Counted from the first letter of the stretch, positions 52,381-60,660 are shown. The stretch is 64,000 nt of DNA from Clostridiaceae bacterium (GCA_030530095.1 JAUMVO010000002.1:62001-126000), one strand, 5' to 3'. The notes: generated from the letters alone by a model not told the origin. A program made the numbers and translations.

Positions 52381-53736
52381 ATGAAATACTTCCTGCCTGA
52401 AAACTACGGTGCCGTCGCTGACGGTAAAACGAACGACTCAAAGGCTATTCAGTCAGCTATCGACGAAGCTGCCGCAATCGGCGGCGGTACAGTCGTGCTT
52501 GAAAGCGGAAAATGCTATTATTCATCATCAATCATTATCAAAGAAAATGTTAAACTTCATCTTCAGAAGGGGTCAAGGCTCAAGGCGACAAGTGATATTG
52601 ACGGTTATTTCCGCCCTTGCGACTTTATAAACGACGAGACAAATACGCTTATCGGCAACCCCGTTACGGGCAAGCCGTCCTTCTGCTTTATCTACGGATA
52701 CAAGGCCCACGGCTGTTCGATTACGGGTGAAGGTGTTATTGACGCAAACGGTCACAGTTTTGTCGAGAGAAAGAGTCGGTATTACGTAACCGGCAATTTC
52801 TACCCGAGACCGACCGTAATGTATATCGAAAACAGCAACAATATTTCATTTAAGGATTTTACGGTTGTTGACGCACCGTTCTGGACCCTTCACCCTGCGG
52901 GCTGTGACGATGTGCTTATTGACAGAATAAGAATACTCAATGACCTTGACGTTGCAAATTCCGACGGCATTGATCCCGACCACTGCTCAAATGTCAGAAT
53001 ACTCGGCTGTCATATCGTATGCGCTGACGATTGCATCTGCTTAAAGACTTCAAAGGGAAACGCGGAATACGGTCCGTGCGAGAATATAATAATCTCCGAC
53101 TGTACACTGACTTCTACATCTGCCGCGATTAAAATAGGCACTGAAGGCGTCGGCGATTTCAAAAATGTGCTTGTAAATAATTGCGTGATTTCAAGAAGTA
53201 ACAGAGGTCTTTCGATACAGATAAGAGACGGCGGAAACGTTGAGAACGTTTCGTATTCCAACATAATTATTGAAACAAGGCGCTTCTGTCCCGATTTCTG
53301 GGGAACCGCCGAGCCGATTGTAATCACCTGCTTTGACCGTGACGAAAACACAACTGCAGGACATATAAGCAACATCCGCTTTTCAAATATCACCTGCAAG
53401 GGCGAAAACGGCGTCCTGCTTCACGGCACAAAAGATAATCCCATCGAGAACGTAACGTTTGAAAATGTCAGCGTTGAACTGACAAAAACTTCAAAATGGG
53501 AGACGGGACTTTATGACCTTCGTCCCTGCCTTGAATACGACGTTGAAAAAGCTAAAAATTCAGGCTTTTACCTTCGCAACGCAAAAGATGTCAAGATAAT
53601 AAAGTCAAGCGTAAAATGGGGTAAAATCTGCGACGATTATGCTTATGCGATAGACGCTGATAACTGTACGGGACTTGAACCCGTCTGCTTTGAGGGCGAA
53701 GCTGCACATGGCGGCGAAGCGATTAAAATCAAATGA
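52381..53736 (+). CDS. GH28-family (polygalacturonase-like) right-handed beta-helix protein
   Basis: The 451-residue protein (ATG at 52381, GGAGA upstream) is a parallel beta-helix with GH28 motifs: NYGAVADGKTNDSKAIQ at the start, NSDGID near 193-198 and ADDCI near 214-218, which hold the three catalytic aspartates. The next motif, usually GHG, reads NRGLSIQ, so the conserved His is absent. There is no signal peptide. It would cut galacturonides or related sugars in the cytoplasm. It lies 10 bases after the PBP gene and 4 bases overlap the HAD gene, so it is part of the cell-wall operon. Confidence 0.85.
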   Translation: MKYFLPENYGAVADGKTNDSKAIQSAIDEAAAIGGGTVVLESGKCYYSSSIIIKENVKLHLQKGSRLKATSDIDGYFRPCDFINDETNTLIGNPVTGKPSFCFIYGYKAHGCSITGEGVIDANGHSFVERKSRYYVTGNFYPRPTVMYIENSNNISFKDFTVVDAPFWTLHPAGCDDVLIDRIRILNDLDVANSDGIDPDHCSNVRILGCHIVCADDCICLKTSKGNAEYGPCENIIISDCTLTSTSAAIKIGTEGVGDFKNVLVNNCVISRSNRGLSIQIRDGGNVENVSYSNIIIETRRFCPDFWGTAEPIVITCFDRDENTTAGHISNIRFSNITCKGENGVLLHGTKDNPIENVTFENVSVELTKTSKWETGLYDLRPCLEYDVEKAKNSGFYLRNAKDVKIIKSSVKWGKICDDYAYAIDADNCTGLEPVCFEGEAAHGGEAIKIK

Positions 53737-54560
53737 AAACGCTTTATATTACCGACCTCGACGGCACGTTTTTCAATAATAACGGTGAGGTCTCGGCAAC
53801 AAGTAAAGAGATTATCAACAGACTGTCCGCGGACGGTCTGCTCTTTTCGGTTGCAACGGCAAGAAGCGTGCTTTCGAGCGTACCTCTGCTTGTAGGCGTA
53901 GATATTACCGCTCCGATAGTAGCGATGAGCGGCGTTGTAATATTTGATATCAAAAACAAAAAGACTGTCAGGAGTTTTCCGATAGAATCAGAAGCGTACG
54001 GAAAGCTTATTTCGATTTTTGAAAAGTACGAAAAATCACCGTTTTCATTTTTCTTAAACGGCAACGGCGAATATCAGATACAGTTCACCGACCTGAAATT
54101 AGAAATACACAAGCTTTACTACGAAACCAGAACTAAAATCGAGGGAACAAATCTTCGTAAGGTAGAACACTACGAAACACCCGACGGCTATTCACCGATA
54201 TTCGTTAGTCTTTGCGACGAATACGACGACCTTGTTAAGATAAAAGCTGAGATTGACGGTATTGACGCTCTCTCCTGCTCGTTCTACAAGGACACTTACA
54301 CTCAGTACTGGTTTTTAGAAGTGTTTGACGCAAACGTTTCAAAGGCAAACGGACTGAAAATCGTAAAGGAATACACTCATGCCGAAAGGGTTGTCGCCTT
54401 CGGTGATAATCGCAATGACTTCGCACTGTTTGAAGCGGCTGACGTAAAATGCGCCGTTGATAACGCCGTTGACGAATTAAAAGAAAAAGCCGATATTATT
54501 ATCGGCTCAAACGAAACAGACGGCGTAGTCCGTTTCATAATGTCGGATTATTCAGATTAA
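53733..54560 (+). CDS. Cof-type HAD-superfamily phosphatase
   Basis: The 275-residue protein has motif I DLDGTF with both aspartates, ATARS near 40 and FGDNRNDFALF near 228, with a C2 cap. It is a phosphatase of small sugar phosphates or similar; the substrate is unknown. Its ATG overlaps the GH28 stop in ATGA, so the two are translationally coupled. A relative (Cof-type) occurs at 12338. Confidence 0.88.
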   Translation: MKTLYITDLDGTFFNNNGEVSATSKEIINRLSADGLLFSVATARSVLSSVPLLVGVDITAPIVAMSGVVIFDIKNKKTVRSFPIESEAYGKLISIFEKYEKSPFSFFLNGNGEYQIQFTDLKLEIHKLYYETRTKIEGTNLRKVEHYETPDGYSPIFVSLCDEYDDLVKIKAEIDGIDALSCSFYKDTYTQYWFLEVFDANVSKANGLKIVKEYTHAERVVAFGDNRNDFALFEAADVKCAVDNAVDELKEKADIIIGSNETDGVVRFIMSDYSD

Positions 54561-54570
54561 GGAGTAAGAC

Positions 54571-55623
54571 ATGCCAGTAAAGAAGGAAAAAAAGTCTAAT
54601 ATTGAATTTATGAGAGCTGTCTGCGCTCTCGGTATACTGATATATCATTTTTCCGCGCACGTAAGCTCTCCGCTGAATTTTATGATGATGTATGCAAACG
54701 GAAATATCAGCGGTGCGCTAATTGATGTATTTCTAATTATTTCCGGAGCTATGCTCTACCTTAATAACACTGAAATTGCGTCTTTGAAGGAATTCTACTA
54801 CAAACGTTTCAAATCGTTATATCCTCCGTTTTATATCGCCTTCGGTTGCTTTTTTCTGTACCGTGTAATCAGATTAAAAAAGTTCTTTTATCTCGATTGC
54901 AGTCCGTTTATGCTGATACTCAGCTTACTCGGAGTTGACGGATACTTTTTGTCATACGCACCGAATTACTATATACTCGGAGAGTGGTTCCTCGGCGCAA
55001 TTATAATACTCTATCTGATTTATCCCGTCCTTCTGTACGGTATACGCAAATATCCCGTCGTAACTACCCTGCTTGTTTTTTCCGCTTATGCAGGAATAAT
55101 ATTCTATAACGTATTTCAGACAAGTCTCAAAAATATATTCAGTTGCATGATGAGCTTTTACGTAGGAATGCTGCTTCAAAAACATGAGAGGCTGATTAAA
55201 AACTACTTCGTTTTCGGAGTTTCTGCGCTTATCGGCGTCATTCTTGCGGTATACCGTCTGCCATTCATAACAAATCCCGAAAACGTATCATTTAAGAATG
55301 TTATGAATCACCTGATGGGACTGTGTTTATTTATAACCCTGTACCACGTCGGAAGCTTTATTACAAGAGTCCGATTAATTCAAAAAATCACAGACTATCT
55401 CGGGTCGCTGTCATATCCCGTGTTTTTGCTTCACCATCAGATTATTCTGATTACTGTCGGCATATACAATCCGACTGCTACGGTTGATTATTTTATTATA
55501 CTCGGCGCAGTCATCACAGTTACGCTGATACTGTCATTCGCTCTTAAAACCGTAACGCGCTTTTTGCTCAAATCTCAACCCTACAGAGATTTCGAGGCGT
55601 TAATTCTGAAAAAACATAATTAA
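54571..55623 (+). CDS. Acyltransferase family 3 membrane protein
   Basis: The 350-residue protein has about ten membrane helices and starts KKSNIEFMRAVCALGILIYH, the acyltransferase-3 signature with the conserved Arg and His. It is likely to acylate a surface glycan. It ends the six-gene operon (10 bases after the HAD gene), just before the tRNA-Leu(CAG) promoter. It is only distantly similar to the other acyltransferase at 4388-5380. GGAGT precedes the ATG. Confidence 0.85.
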   Translation: MPVKKEKKSNIEFMRAVCALGILIYHFSAHVSSPLNFMMMYANGNISGALIDVFLIISGAMLYLNNTEIASLKEFYYKRFKSLYPPFYIAFGCFFLYRVIRLKKFFYLDCSPFMLILSLLGVDGYFLSYAPNYYILGEWFLGAIIILYLIYPVLLYGIRKYPVVTTLLVFSAYAGIIFYNVFQTSLKNIFSCMMSFYVGMLLQKHERLIKNYFVFGVSALIGVILAVYRLPFITNPENVSFKNVMNHLMGLCLFITLYHVGSFITRVRLIQKITDYLGSLSYPVFLLHHQIILITVGIYNPTATVDYFIILGAVITVTLILSFALKTVTRFLLKSQPYRDFEALILKKHN

Positions 55624-55665
55624 AATCTTTTTTGAATTAATAATAATTTTAACCATATCATTATA

Positions 55666-55694
55666 TTGACATTTCGGTTGATTTTTGATATTAT
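55666..55694 (+). promoter_or_regulatory. Promoter of the tRNA-Leu(CAG) locus, upstream of the truncated copy
   Basis: Perfect TTGACA (55666-55671), 17-base spacer, TATTAT (55689-55694). It is 30 bases before the truncated copy but 183 bases before the intact tRNA. Confidence 0.82.
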
Positions 55695-55724
55695 AACTTA
55701 GCGCTTTGAACGCAGATATGTTAT

Positions 55725-55747
55725 GCGGATATGGCGGAATTGGCAGA
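55725..55747 (+). repeat. Partial copy of the 5' end of tRNA-Leu(CAG)
   Basis: These 23 bases are identical to the first 23 bases of the intact tRNA at 55878, breaking in the D-loop after GGCAGA. The copies are direct repeats 153 bp apart. The true promoter precedes the truncated copy, which suggests that sequence was inserted inside the original gene with a duplication of its 5' end. Confidence 0.88.
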
Positions 55748-55877
55748 ATCGTCGCCGAAGCGCCGCCTGCGGCGGATAAAGCGAGACGAGGATGCGCAGC
55801 GGTCAAAATTTGTCGGCGCTCCAAGCCAAGACAAATTTTGGGCACCGCAAGAGTGTAAACTCAATTTAATATCATAT
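55748..55877. other. Short insert between tRNA-Leu(CAG) 5' copies, with a hairpin
   Basis: About 130 bases, GC-rich at the start (CGCCGCCTGCGGCGG), then an 11-bp perfect inverted repeat CAAAATTTGTC/GACAAATTTTG at 55804-55840, and the 22-bp motif (55831-55852) also found before tRNA-Leu(UAG). No gene or clear promoter. It could be a dispersed repeat or scar. Confidence 0.6.
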
Positions 55878-55961
55878 GCGGATATGGCGGAATTGGCAGA
55901 CGCGCTAGATTCAGGTTCTAGTGGTAGCAATACTGTGCAGGTTCAAGTCCTGTTATCCGCA
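55878..55961 (+). tRNA. tRNA-Leu (anticodon CAG)
   Basis: Acceptor arms GCGGATA/TATCCGC, Leu-type D-arm, anticodon stem CTAGA/TCTAG with loop TTCAGGT giving CAG for CUG codons, long variable arm and T-arm CAGGTTCAAGTCCTG. CCA is encoded (55962-55964). A terminator follows at once. Confidence 0.97.
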
Positions 55962-55965
55962 CCAG

Positions 55966-56000
55966 CAAAGAGGTAACCGCTTTTGCGATTACCTCTTTGT
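55966..56000 (+). terminator. Terminator after tRNA-Leu(CAG)
   Basis: 11-bp stem CAAAGAGGTAA/TTACCTCTTTG with a 12-base loop, just after the CCA end; the following T-run is short. Confidence 0.75.
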
Positions 56001-56051
56001 TCCTAATAATCAAATAATATAATTAAAATCAGCAAAAGGTTTAGATATAAT

Positions 56052-57449
56052 ATGCAAAACAGTTTGGCAAAAAAGTTCATAGGCGATAAAGCGTTTTATA
56101 AGCGCGTGCTTGCCATTTCGGTTCCGATAATGATACAGTCGGGCATAACCAATTTCGTAAGCCTGCTTGATAACATCATGGTCGGTCGCATAGGCACCGA
56201 ACAGATGAGCGGCGTGGCAATCGTAAATCAGCTCTTTTTCGTTTTCTATCTCTGCGTTTTCGGCGGATTTGCCGGCGCTGGTATTTTTACCGCCCAGTAT
56301 TACGGCAAGGGCGACAACGAGGGCATACGCCACACCTTCCGCTATAAGCTGTGGATGGGCGTTGCTCTGATTGCAATTGCTTTTACGGTATTTATCTGCT
56401 TCGGCGATAACCTGATTTCGCTGTACCTTCGCGGAACGCACGACGGAGGCGACCTCACGGCAGCGCTCGACTTCGGAAAGGACTATCTCAAAATCGCGCT
56501 AATAGGATTGCCCGCTTTTGCAGGCGTTCAGATTTACGCAAACACCCTTCGCGAATGCGGTGAGACAGTTGTTCCGATGAAAGCGGGACTTGCCGCAGTA
56601 TTTGTAAATCTCACGCTTAACTATATTCTCATTTACGGTAAACTCGGAATGCCCGCTTTGGGCGTAAAGGGCGCCGCAATAGCCACCGTTACCGCAAGAT
56701 TCGTTGAGATGTCGGTTGTTGCTGTCTGGACACATACTCACAAACAGAGATGTCCGTACATAGTCGGCGTTTACAAAACGCTGAGGGTTCCGATGCAGCT
56801 TGCGAACAAGTATTTCATAACGGGTTCTCCCCTGCTTGTAAACGAAGCGCTCTGGTCAGCGGGTATGGCTATGCTCGCGCAGTGCTATTCGCTTCGCGGA
56901 CTTAACGTAGTTGCCGCGCAGAATATTGCAAGCACCGTCAGCAACGTATTTAATGTAGTATTCTTCGCGATGGGCGACGCCATAGCGATTATAGTCGGTC
57001 AGCATCTCGGCGCAAAGCGCTATGAACAGGCGCGCGACGAGGATAACAAGATTATAGCATTCGCGGTATTTGTTGCGACGCTCGTAGGTATTACGGTGTT
57101 CTCAACCTCACATCTGTTCCCGATGCTTTATAATACTACCGACGAGGCTAAAAGAATTGCATCGCAGTTTCTTATGACTCAGGCGCTGTTCACGCCGCAG
57201 ATAGGTCTTCTGCATACTACATATTTCACTTTGCGCTCGGGCGGAAAGACGGTTATAACCTTCCTGTTTGACAGCGTGTTTATGTGGGTGGTCAGCGTGC
57301 CCGTCGCATTTATACTGAGCCGTTTTACAGGGCTTTATATAATATGGATTTTTGCCTTTGTAAATATGGCGGACTGGATAAAGTGCATTATCGGCGTCAT
57401 CCTCGTCAAAAAAGGAATGTGGATGAAAAACATAGTTACGGAACATTAA
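56052..57449 (+). CDS. MATE-family efflux transporter
   Basis: The 465-residue protein has twelve membrane helices in two halves, with VPIMIQSGITNFVSLLDNIMVG near 16-37 and the matching repeat in the second half (GSPLLVNEALWSAGMAM). MATE proteins export drugs or metabolites with Na+ or H+. The substrate is unknown. It is on its own between the tRNA terminator and a bidirectional terminator. Confidence 0.93.
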   Translation: MQNSLAKKFIGDKAFYKRVLAISVPIMIQSGITNFVSLLDNIMVGRIGTEQMSGVAIVNQLFFVFYLCVFGGFAGAGIFTAQYYGKGDNEGIRHTFRYKLWMGVALIAIAFTVFICFGDNLISLYLRGTHDGGDLTAALDFGKDYLKIALIGLPAFAGVQIYANTLRECGETVVPMKAGLAAVFVNLTLNYILIYGKLGMPALGVKGAAIATVTARFVEMSVVAVWTHTHKQRCPYIVGVYKTLRVPMQLANKYFITGSPLLVNEALWSAGMAMLAQCYSLRGLNVVAAQNIASTVSNVFNVVFFAMGDAIAIIVGQHLGAKRYEQARDEDNKIIAFAVFVATLVGITVFSTSHLFPMLYNTTDEAKRIASQFLMTQALFTPQIGLLHTTYFTLRSGGKTVITFLFDSVFMWVVSVPVAFILSRFTGLYIIWIFAFVNMADWIKCIIGVILVKKGMWMKNIVTEH

Positions 57450-57482
57450 AAAAGCGGCGTGACCGAAACGGTCACGCCTTTA
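57450..57482. terminator. Bidirectional terminator between MATE and NifX-like genes
   Basis: 10-bp stem GGCGTGACCG/CGGTCACGCC with a 3-base loop, A-run before and T-run after. Confidence 0.85.
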
Positions 57483-57485
57483 GTT

Positions 57486-57863
57486 TTATTTACACGAATG
57501 TTCGCCGCAGGAATGCCCCTCGCCGTGGTCGTGATGGTCGCATTTAACAGCCTTCTTCTCAAGCTGTCCCGAAAGATATGCGACGACCGCCGCTTCGACG
57601 GGTCCTGAATTTCCGGCATAAACCTCAATGCCTGCCTGTGCAAGTGCATCCAATGCGCCCTCGCCTATTCCGCCGCAAATAAGAACGTCCGTCTTATTAT
57701 CCTTAAGGATACCTGCAAGAGCGCTGTGCCCCTGCCCGTCGTTTGACTTAATAACGGAATCTGTTAATCTTCCGTCTTCGTCGGCGGTAAAATACTCGAA
57801 TTTTTCCGTCTTTCCGAAATGCTGAAATATTCTTCCGTTATCGTAGGAAACTGCAATTATCAT
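57486..57863 (-). CDS. NifX/NifB-type iron-molybdenum-cofactor-binding family protein
   Basis: The 125-residue protein has the RNase H-like fold of the dinitrogenase cofactor family: AVSYDNGRIFQHFGKTEKF at the start, then VLICGGIGEGALDAL. The last 18 residues are rich in His and Cys (CDHHDHGEGHSCGEHSC), a likely metal-binding tail. There is no other nif gene here, so it may sense or carry iron or another metal. It is 2 bases after the M32 carboxypeptidase gene on the same strand, with GAGGTG before the ATG. Confidence 0.85.
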   Translation of the reverse strand: MIIAVSYDNGRIFQHFGKTEKFEYFTADEDGRLTDSVIKSNDGQGHSALAGILKDNKTDVLICGGIGEGALDALAQAGIEVYAGNSGPVEAAVVAYLSGQLEKKAVKCDHHDHGEGHSCGEHSCK

Positions 57864-57865
57864 TA

Positions 57866-59374
57866 TTACACCTCAATTTTATAAACGTCCCTGACCTTTT
57901 CGGTAAGGTAGTCGATATAGTAGTCCGCATTGAACGGCTCGCCGAGAACTCTCTCAAGCAGCTGCGCAGGCGTATAAAGGCTGCCGTGCTTCCAGATATT
58001 CTCTCTATTCCATGCGTTTATCGGCTCAAAATCGCCCGATTCAAGACATTTATCGACATCAACTGTTTCCTTCATTTTGCTTAAGAACTGTGCTCCGTAA
58101 GCATTTCCGAGGGCATATGACGGGAAATAGCCTATCATACCGCCGGACCAGTGGCTGTCCTGAAGCACGCCGTGCTTATCGTCGGGAACGTCAACGCCGA
58201 GATATTCCTTGTAGAGTCTGTTCCACTCTGCAGGCAAATCCTTAACCTCAAGCTCACCTGCCATAACCTTCTTTTCAAGCTCATAGCGTATCATAACATG
58301 CAGGCTGTAAGTCAGCTCATCCGCCTCGGTACGGATAAGCGAAGGCTCCGCCTTGTTGACTGCAATATAAAGCTGTTCTGCGGTCTTACCCTTCATTTCA
58401 TCGGGGAAAAGCTCGCAAAGCTTCGGGAAAATATATTTGCAGAACGCCCTGCTTCTGCCGATAATGTTCTCATAGAAACGGCTCTGACTCTCGTGAACGC
58501 TCATTGACGTTCCGCCGTCAAGCACGGTATAGGCAAGCTCGTCGGCAGAGCCCGTATCGTAAAGCGCATGGCCGCCCTCATGGATTACGGAATACATTGA
58601 CGACACAAAATCATCCTCGTGATAATGAGTTGTAATTCTTACGTCGTAATGCGATCCAAAGCTTGTAGTAAAGGGATGCTCGGTAGTTGAAAGTCCGACA
58701 TGGCCGAGGTCAAGTCCGATTGTTTTCATAAGATAATAGGAAAGCTCCTCCTGCTTGTCCTCGGGGAAACTGCCGAAGCGGATTGAATCGTCGACCTGCT
58801 TTGTTTCGGAAATCTTCTTAATAAGGGGAACGATTCCCGCACGTACCTTCGAGAAGAATCTGTCGAGGGTTTCTCTGTTAAGTCCCTCCTCGTATTCGTT
58901 CAGCCAGTTGTCATAGGGATCCTTATCGGGCGCAACATACTTTGCAAAGCGTTTATGAGTTTCAAAGATTTTTTCAAGGCACGGTCTGAACATTTCAAAA
59001 TCAGAGGCTTCCTTTGCCTTATGCCATACGTCGTCAGCCTCGACGAGAAGTTCCTGAAAGGCGATGAATTCATCCATCGGGATTTTGCGCATCTGACGCA
59101 AATCCTTAAGCATAAGATATACCATTCGCTGCTGCTTTTCATCAAGCTCCTGCTTATGCTCATCAAGATATTCAAGCAGGCTGACGGTTTCCTCGCCCGT
59201 TGTAAGCTTATATACTACCTCGGACAGTACCGAAAGTGCAGCTCCCCTGTTTTCGGCGGTTTCTCTTGGTGCGGCGGTTACGCCGTCATAATAGATAAGA
59301 GCTTCTGCATGATCGTAAGCGGCAAGCTTTTTCTGAAGTGCATAAAGCTCGGCAATTGCATTTTCAAGTGTCAT
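57866..59374 (-). CDS. M32-family metallocarboxypeptidase
   Basis: The 502-residue all-helical protein has the zinc site HEGGH at 265-269 with the catalytic E266, and downstream HESQSRFYEN with the third ligand Glu, as in carboxypeptidase Taq. It removes C-terminal residues from peptides in the cytoplasm. Length and motif order are normal. It has its own promoter and leads into the NifX-like gene. Confidence 0.93.
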   Translation of the reverse strand: MTLENAIAELYALQKKLAAYDHAEALIYYDGVTAAPRETAENRGAALSVLSEVVYKLTTGEETVSLLEYLDEHKQELDEKQQRMVYLMLKDLRQMRKIPMDEFIAFQELLVEADDVWHKAKEASDFEMFRPCLEKIFETHKRFAKYVAPDKDPYDNWLNEYEEGLNRETLDRFFSKVRAGIVPLIKKISETKQVDDSIRFGSFPEDKQEELSYYLMKTIGLDLGHVGLSTTEHPFTTSFGSHYDVRITTHYHEDDFVSSMYSVIHEGGHALYDTGSADELAYTVLDGGTSMSVHESQSRFYENIIGRSRAFCKYIFPKLCELFPDEMKGKTAEQLYIAVNKAEPSLIRTEADELTYSLHVMIRYELEKKVMAGELEVKDLPAEWNRLYKEYLGVDVPDDKHGVLQDSHWSGGMIGYFPSYALGNAYGAQFLSKMKETVDVDKCLESGDFEPINAWNRENIWKHGSLYTPAQLLERVLGEPFNADYYIDYLTEKVRDVYKIEV

Positions 59375-59405
59375 AGTTATTTCTCCTTTGATTTATTACC
59401 CGATT

Positions 59406-59434
59406 ATTGTACCACAAAAACAAACTCTTAACAA
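59406..59434 (-). promoter_or_regulatory. Predicted promoter of the M32 carboxypeptidase gene
   Basis: Minus-strand TTGTTA (59429-59434), 17-base spacer, TACAAT (59406-59411). Confidence 0.6.
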
Positions 59435-59439
59435 GTCTA

Positions 59440-59468
59440 TTGAACAATTCAATACAGTATGTTAAAAT
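59440..59468 (+). promoter_or_regulatory. Predicted promoter of the two-gene membrane operon
   Basis: TTGAAC (59440-59445), 17-base spacer, TAAAAT (59463-59468). Confidence 0.55.
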
Positions 59469-59491
59469 AATCCGAGGAAGGAGTGAGTTCA

Positions 59492-60124
59492 TTGAGAAAT
59501 GAAAAACTCACGTTCAACGGTCTGATTATGGCGCTGATTATCTTTTCGGCGCTCGCATTTCTGTTTACGGTTAAGCTGACGGGAATGGCTGACAGAACCG
59601 CAATAAACGTTTACAGTAAAATAGACGGAACCGAACACCTCGCAATACGATATTCAAATCTTGAGCCCGACGGTATTTACAAGGGCTCGGAGAATAATAA
59701 CGAGCTTCTTGTCGAAGGTACTTTCGGTTACGACTGGGGATGTGTTGTTGAGGGCGATTATCTGTACGTCAACGAGTACAGGAGCTCCGACCTCGGCGTG
59801 CTTATATCAAAGCTTGTGAAAATCAACCTCAAAACGCTCGAGAAGCAGACGCTTTATAACAATACCGTGCTTCGAGGAAAATGTGCTTCGGGCGAGCTTG
59901 TTGCCACGAGCGACTATCTGCTTCCTGCCAATAAGCCCGAAACGAACCGCTTCTGCAAACTTTACAATCTAACCGCAGCAAGTTCTTCTTCGGAAAGAGA
60001 AATGGTGCTCTATATTAATCCCGAAAACGGCGAAATTGTTTTCAGCACACCTCAGAGCCCAGGAATTAAAGAGAGTTTCGAGGAACGTTACCTTGAGTGC
60101 ACACTTGAGGAGGTAACGAAATGA
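59492..60124 (+). CDS. Membrane-anchored protein of unknown function
   Basis: The 210-residue protein has one N-terminal membrane helix (about 10-28) and an external beta-rich part (TFGYDWGCVVEGDYLYVNEY, then LVKINLKTLEKQTLY) that resembles a fragment of a beta-propeller or quinoprotein-like fold. I place the start at the TTG at 59492, eight bases after GGAAGGAG; the GTG at 59483 lies within the ribosome site. It overlaps the next gene by 4 bases, so the two products probably form a pair. No family recognised. Confidence 0.7.
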   Translation: MRNEKLTFNGLIMALIIFSALAFLFTVKLTGMADRTAINVYSKIDGTEHLAIRYSNLEPDGIYKGSENNNELLVEGTFGYDWGCVVEGDYLYVNEYRSSDLGVLISKLVKINLKTLEKQTLYNNTVLRGKCASGELVATSDYLLPANKPETNRFCKLYNLTAASSSSEREMVLYINPENGEIVFSTPQSPGIKESFEERYLECTLEEVTK

Positions 60125-60633
60125 AATTCGGAATTGATTCACGAAAGAAACTGACCGGAGCTTCGCTTTACGTATATATATTTCAGGCGTGCTCGCTGAT
60201 GCCGCTTCTGTATATAATTGTTGCTTCGGGCTATCTCGGACTTACAGGCAAGAACAACGTACTCGCGTATCTGTTTGACTTTGGTATGTCGGCGATTCCC
60301 CGATTTGAAGCGCTTGGCTTATCGTTAGTTTACAAAAAAGCCTTAAGCGAGATTTTGGTATATTTCCTGCTCGCGGGTATTGCGTTTGCATACGGAATAA
60401 TCGCGGATAAGCTTCTCAAAAACGGCGAAAAGACAGCAGTAAGAGCAAGAATTGTATTTATTGTGTTAATAGCAACAGACATTGTAATAAGACTGTTGCC
60501 TTTCAGCTTCAGTACGGGCTTCGGTCTTGTACCCGCAATAGTCGGATTTGCAATACGGCTTGTTTGTCTTGCACTGATAATCGCCGATTTGATTGCTTAT
60601 AAAAAAGAAAATGAAAAAGCAGTAACCGAATAA
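60121..60633 (+). CDS. Four-helix membrane protein of unknown function
   Basis: The 170-residue protein has four membrane helices and short loops, with a basic end (IAYKKENEKAVTE). It overlaps the upstream gene in ATGA. No known family; it may anchor or transport in partnership with that protein. Confidence 0.7.
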   Translation: MKFGIDSRKKLTGASLYVYIFQACSLMPLLYIIVASGYLGLTGKNNVLAYLFDFGMSAIPRFEALGLSLVYKKALSEILVYFLLAGIAFAYGIIADKLLKNGEKTAVRARIVFIVLIATDIVIRLLPFSFSTGFGLVPAIVGFAIRLVCLALIIADLIAYKKENEKAVTE

Positions 60634-60642
60634 GGTTACTGC
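60619..60642. terminator. Possible bidirectional terminator
   Basis: 9-bp stem GCAGTAACC/GGTTACTGC spanning the stop codon of the four-helix protein gene, convergent with the ZIP gene. Confidence 0.6.
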
Positions 60643-60660
60643 TTATCTTTTATGTTATTA

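Noticed and set aside
55731-55976. An 81-codon open frame ending in MAELADALDSGSSGSN
   Set aside because: It is the tRNA-Leu(CAG) sequence and its partial copy read as protein, a common false gene.
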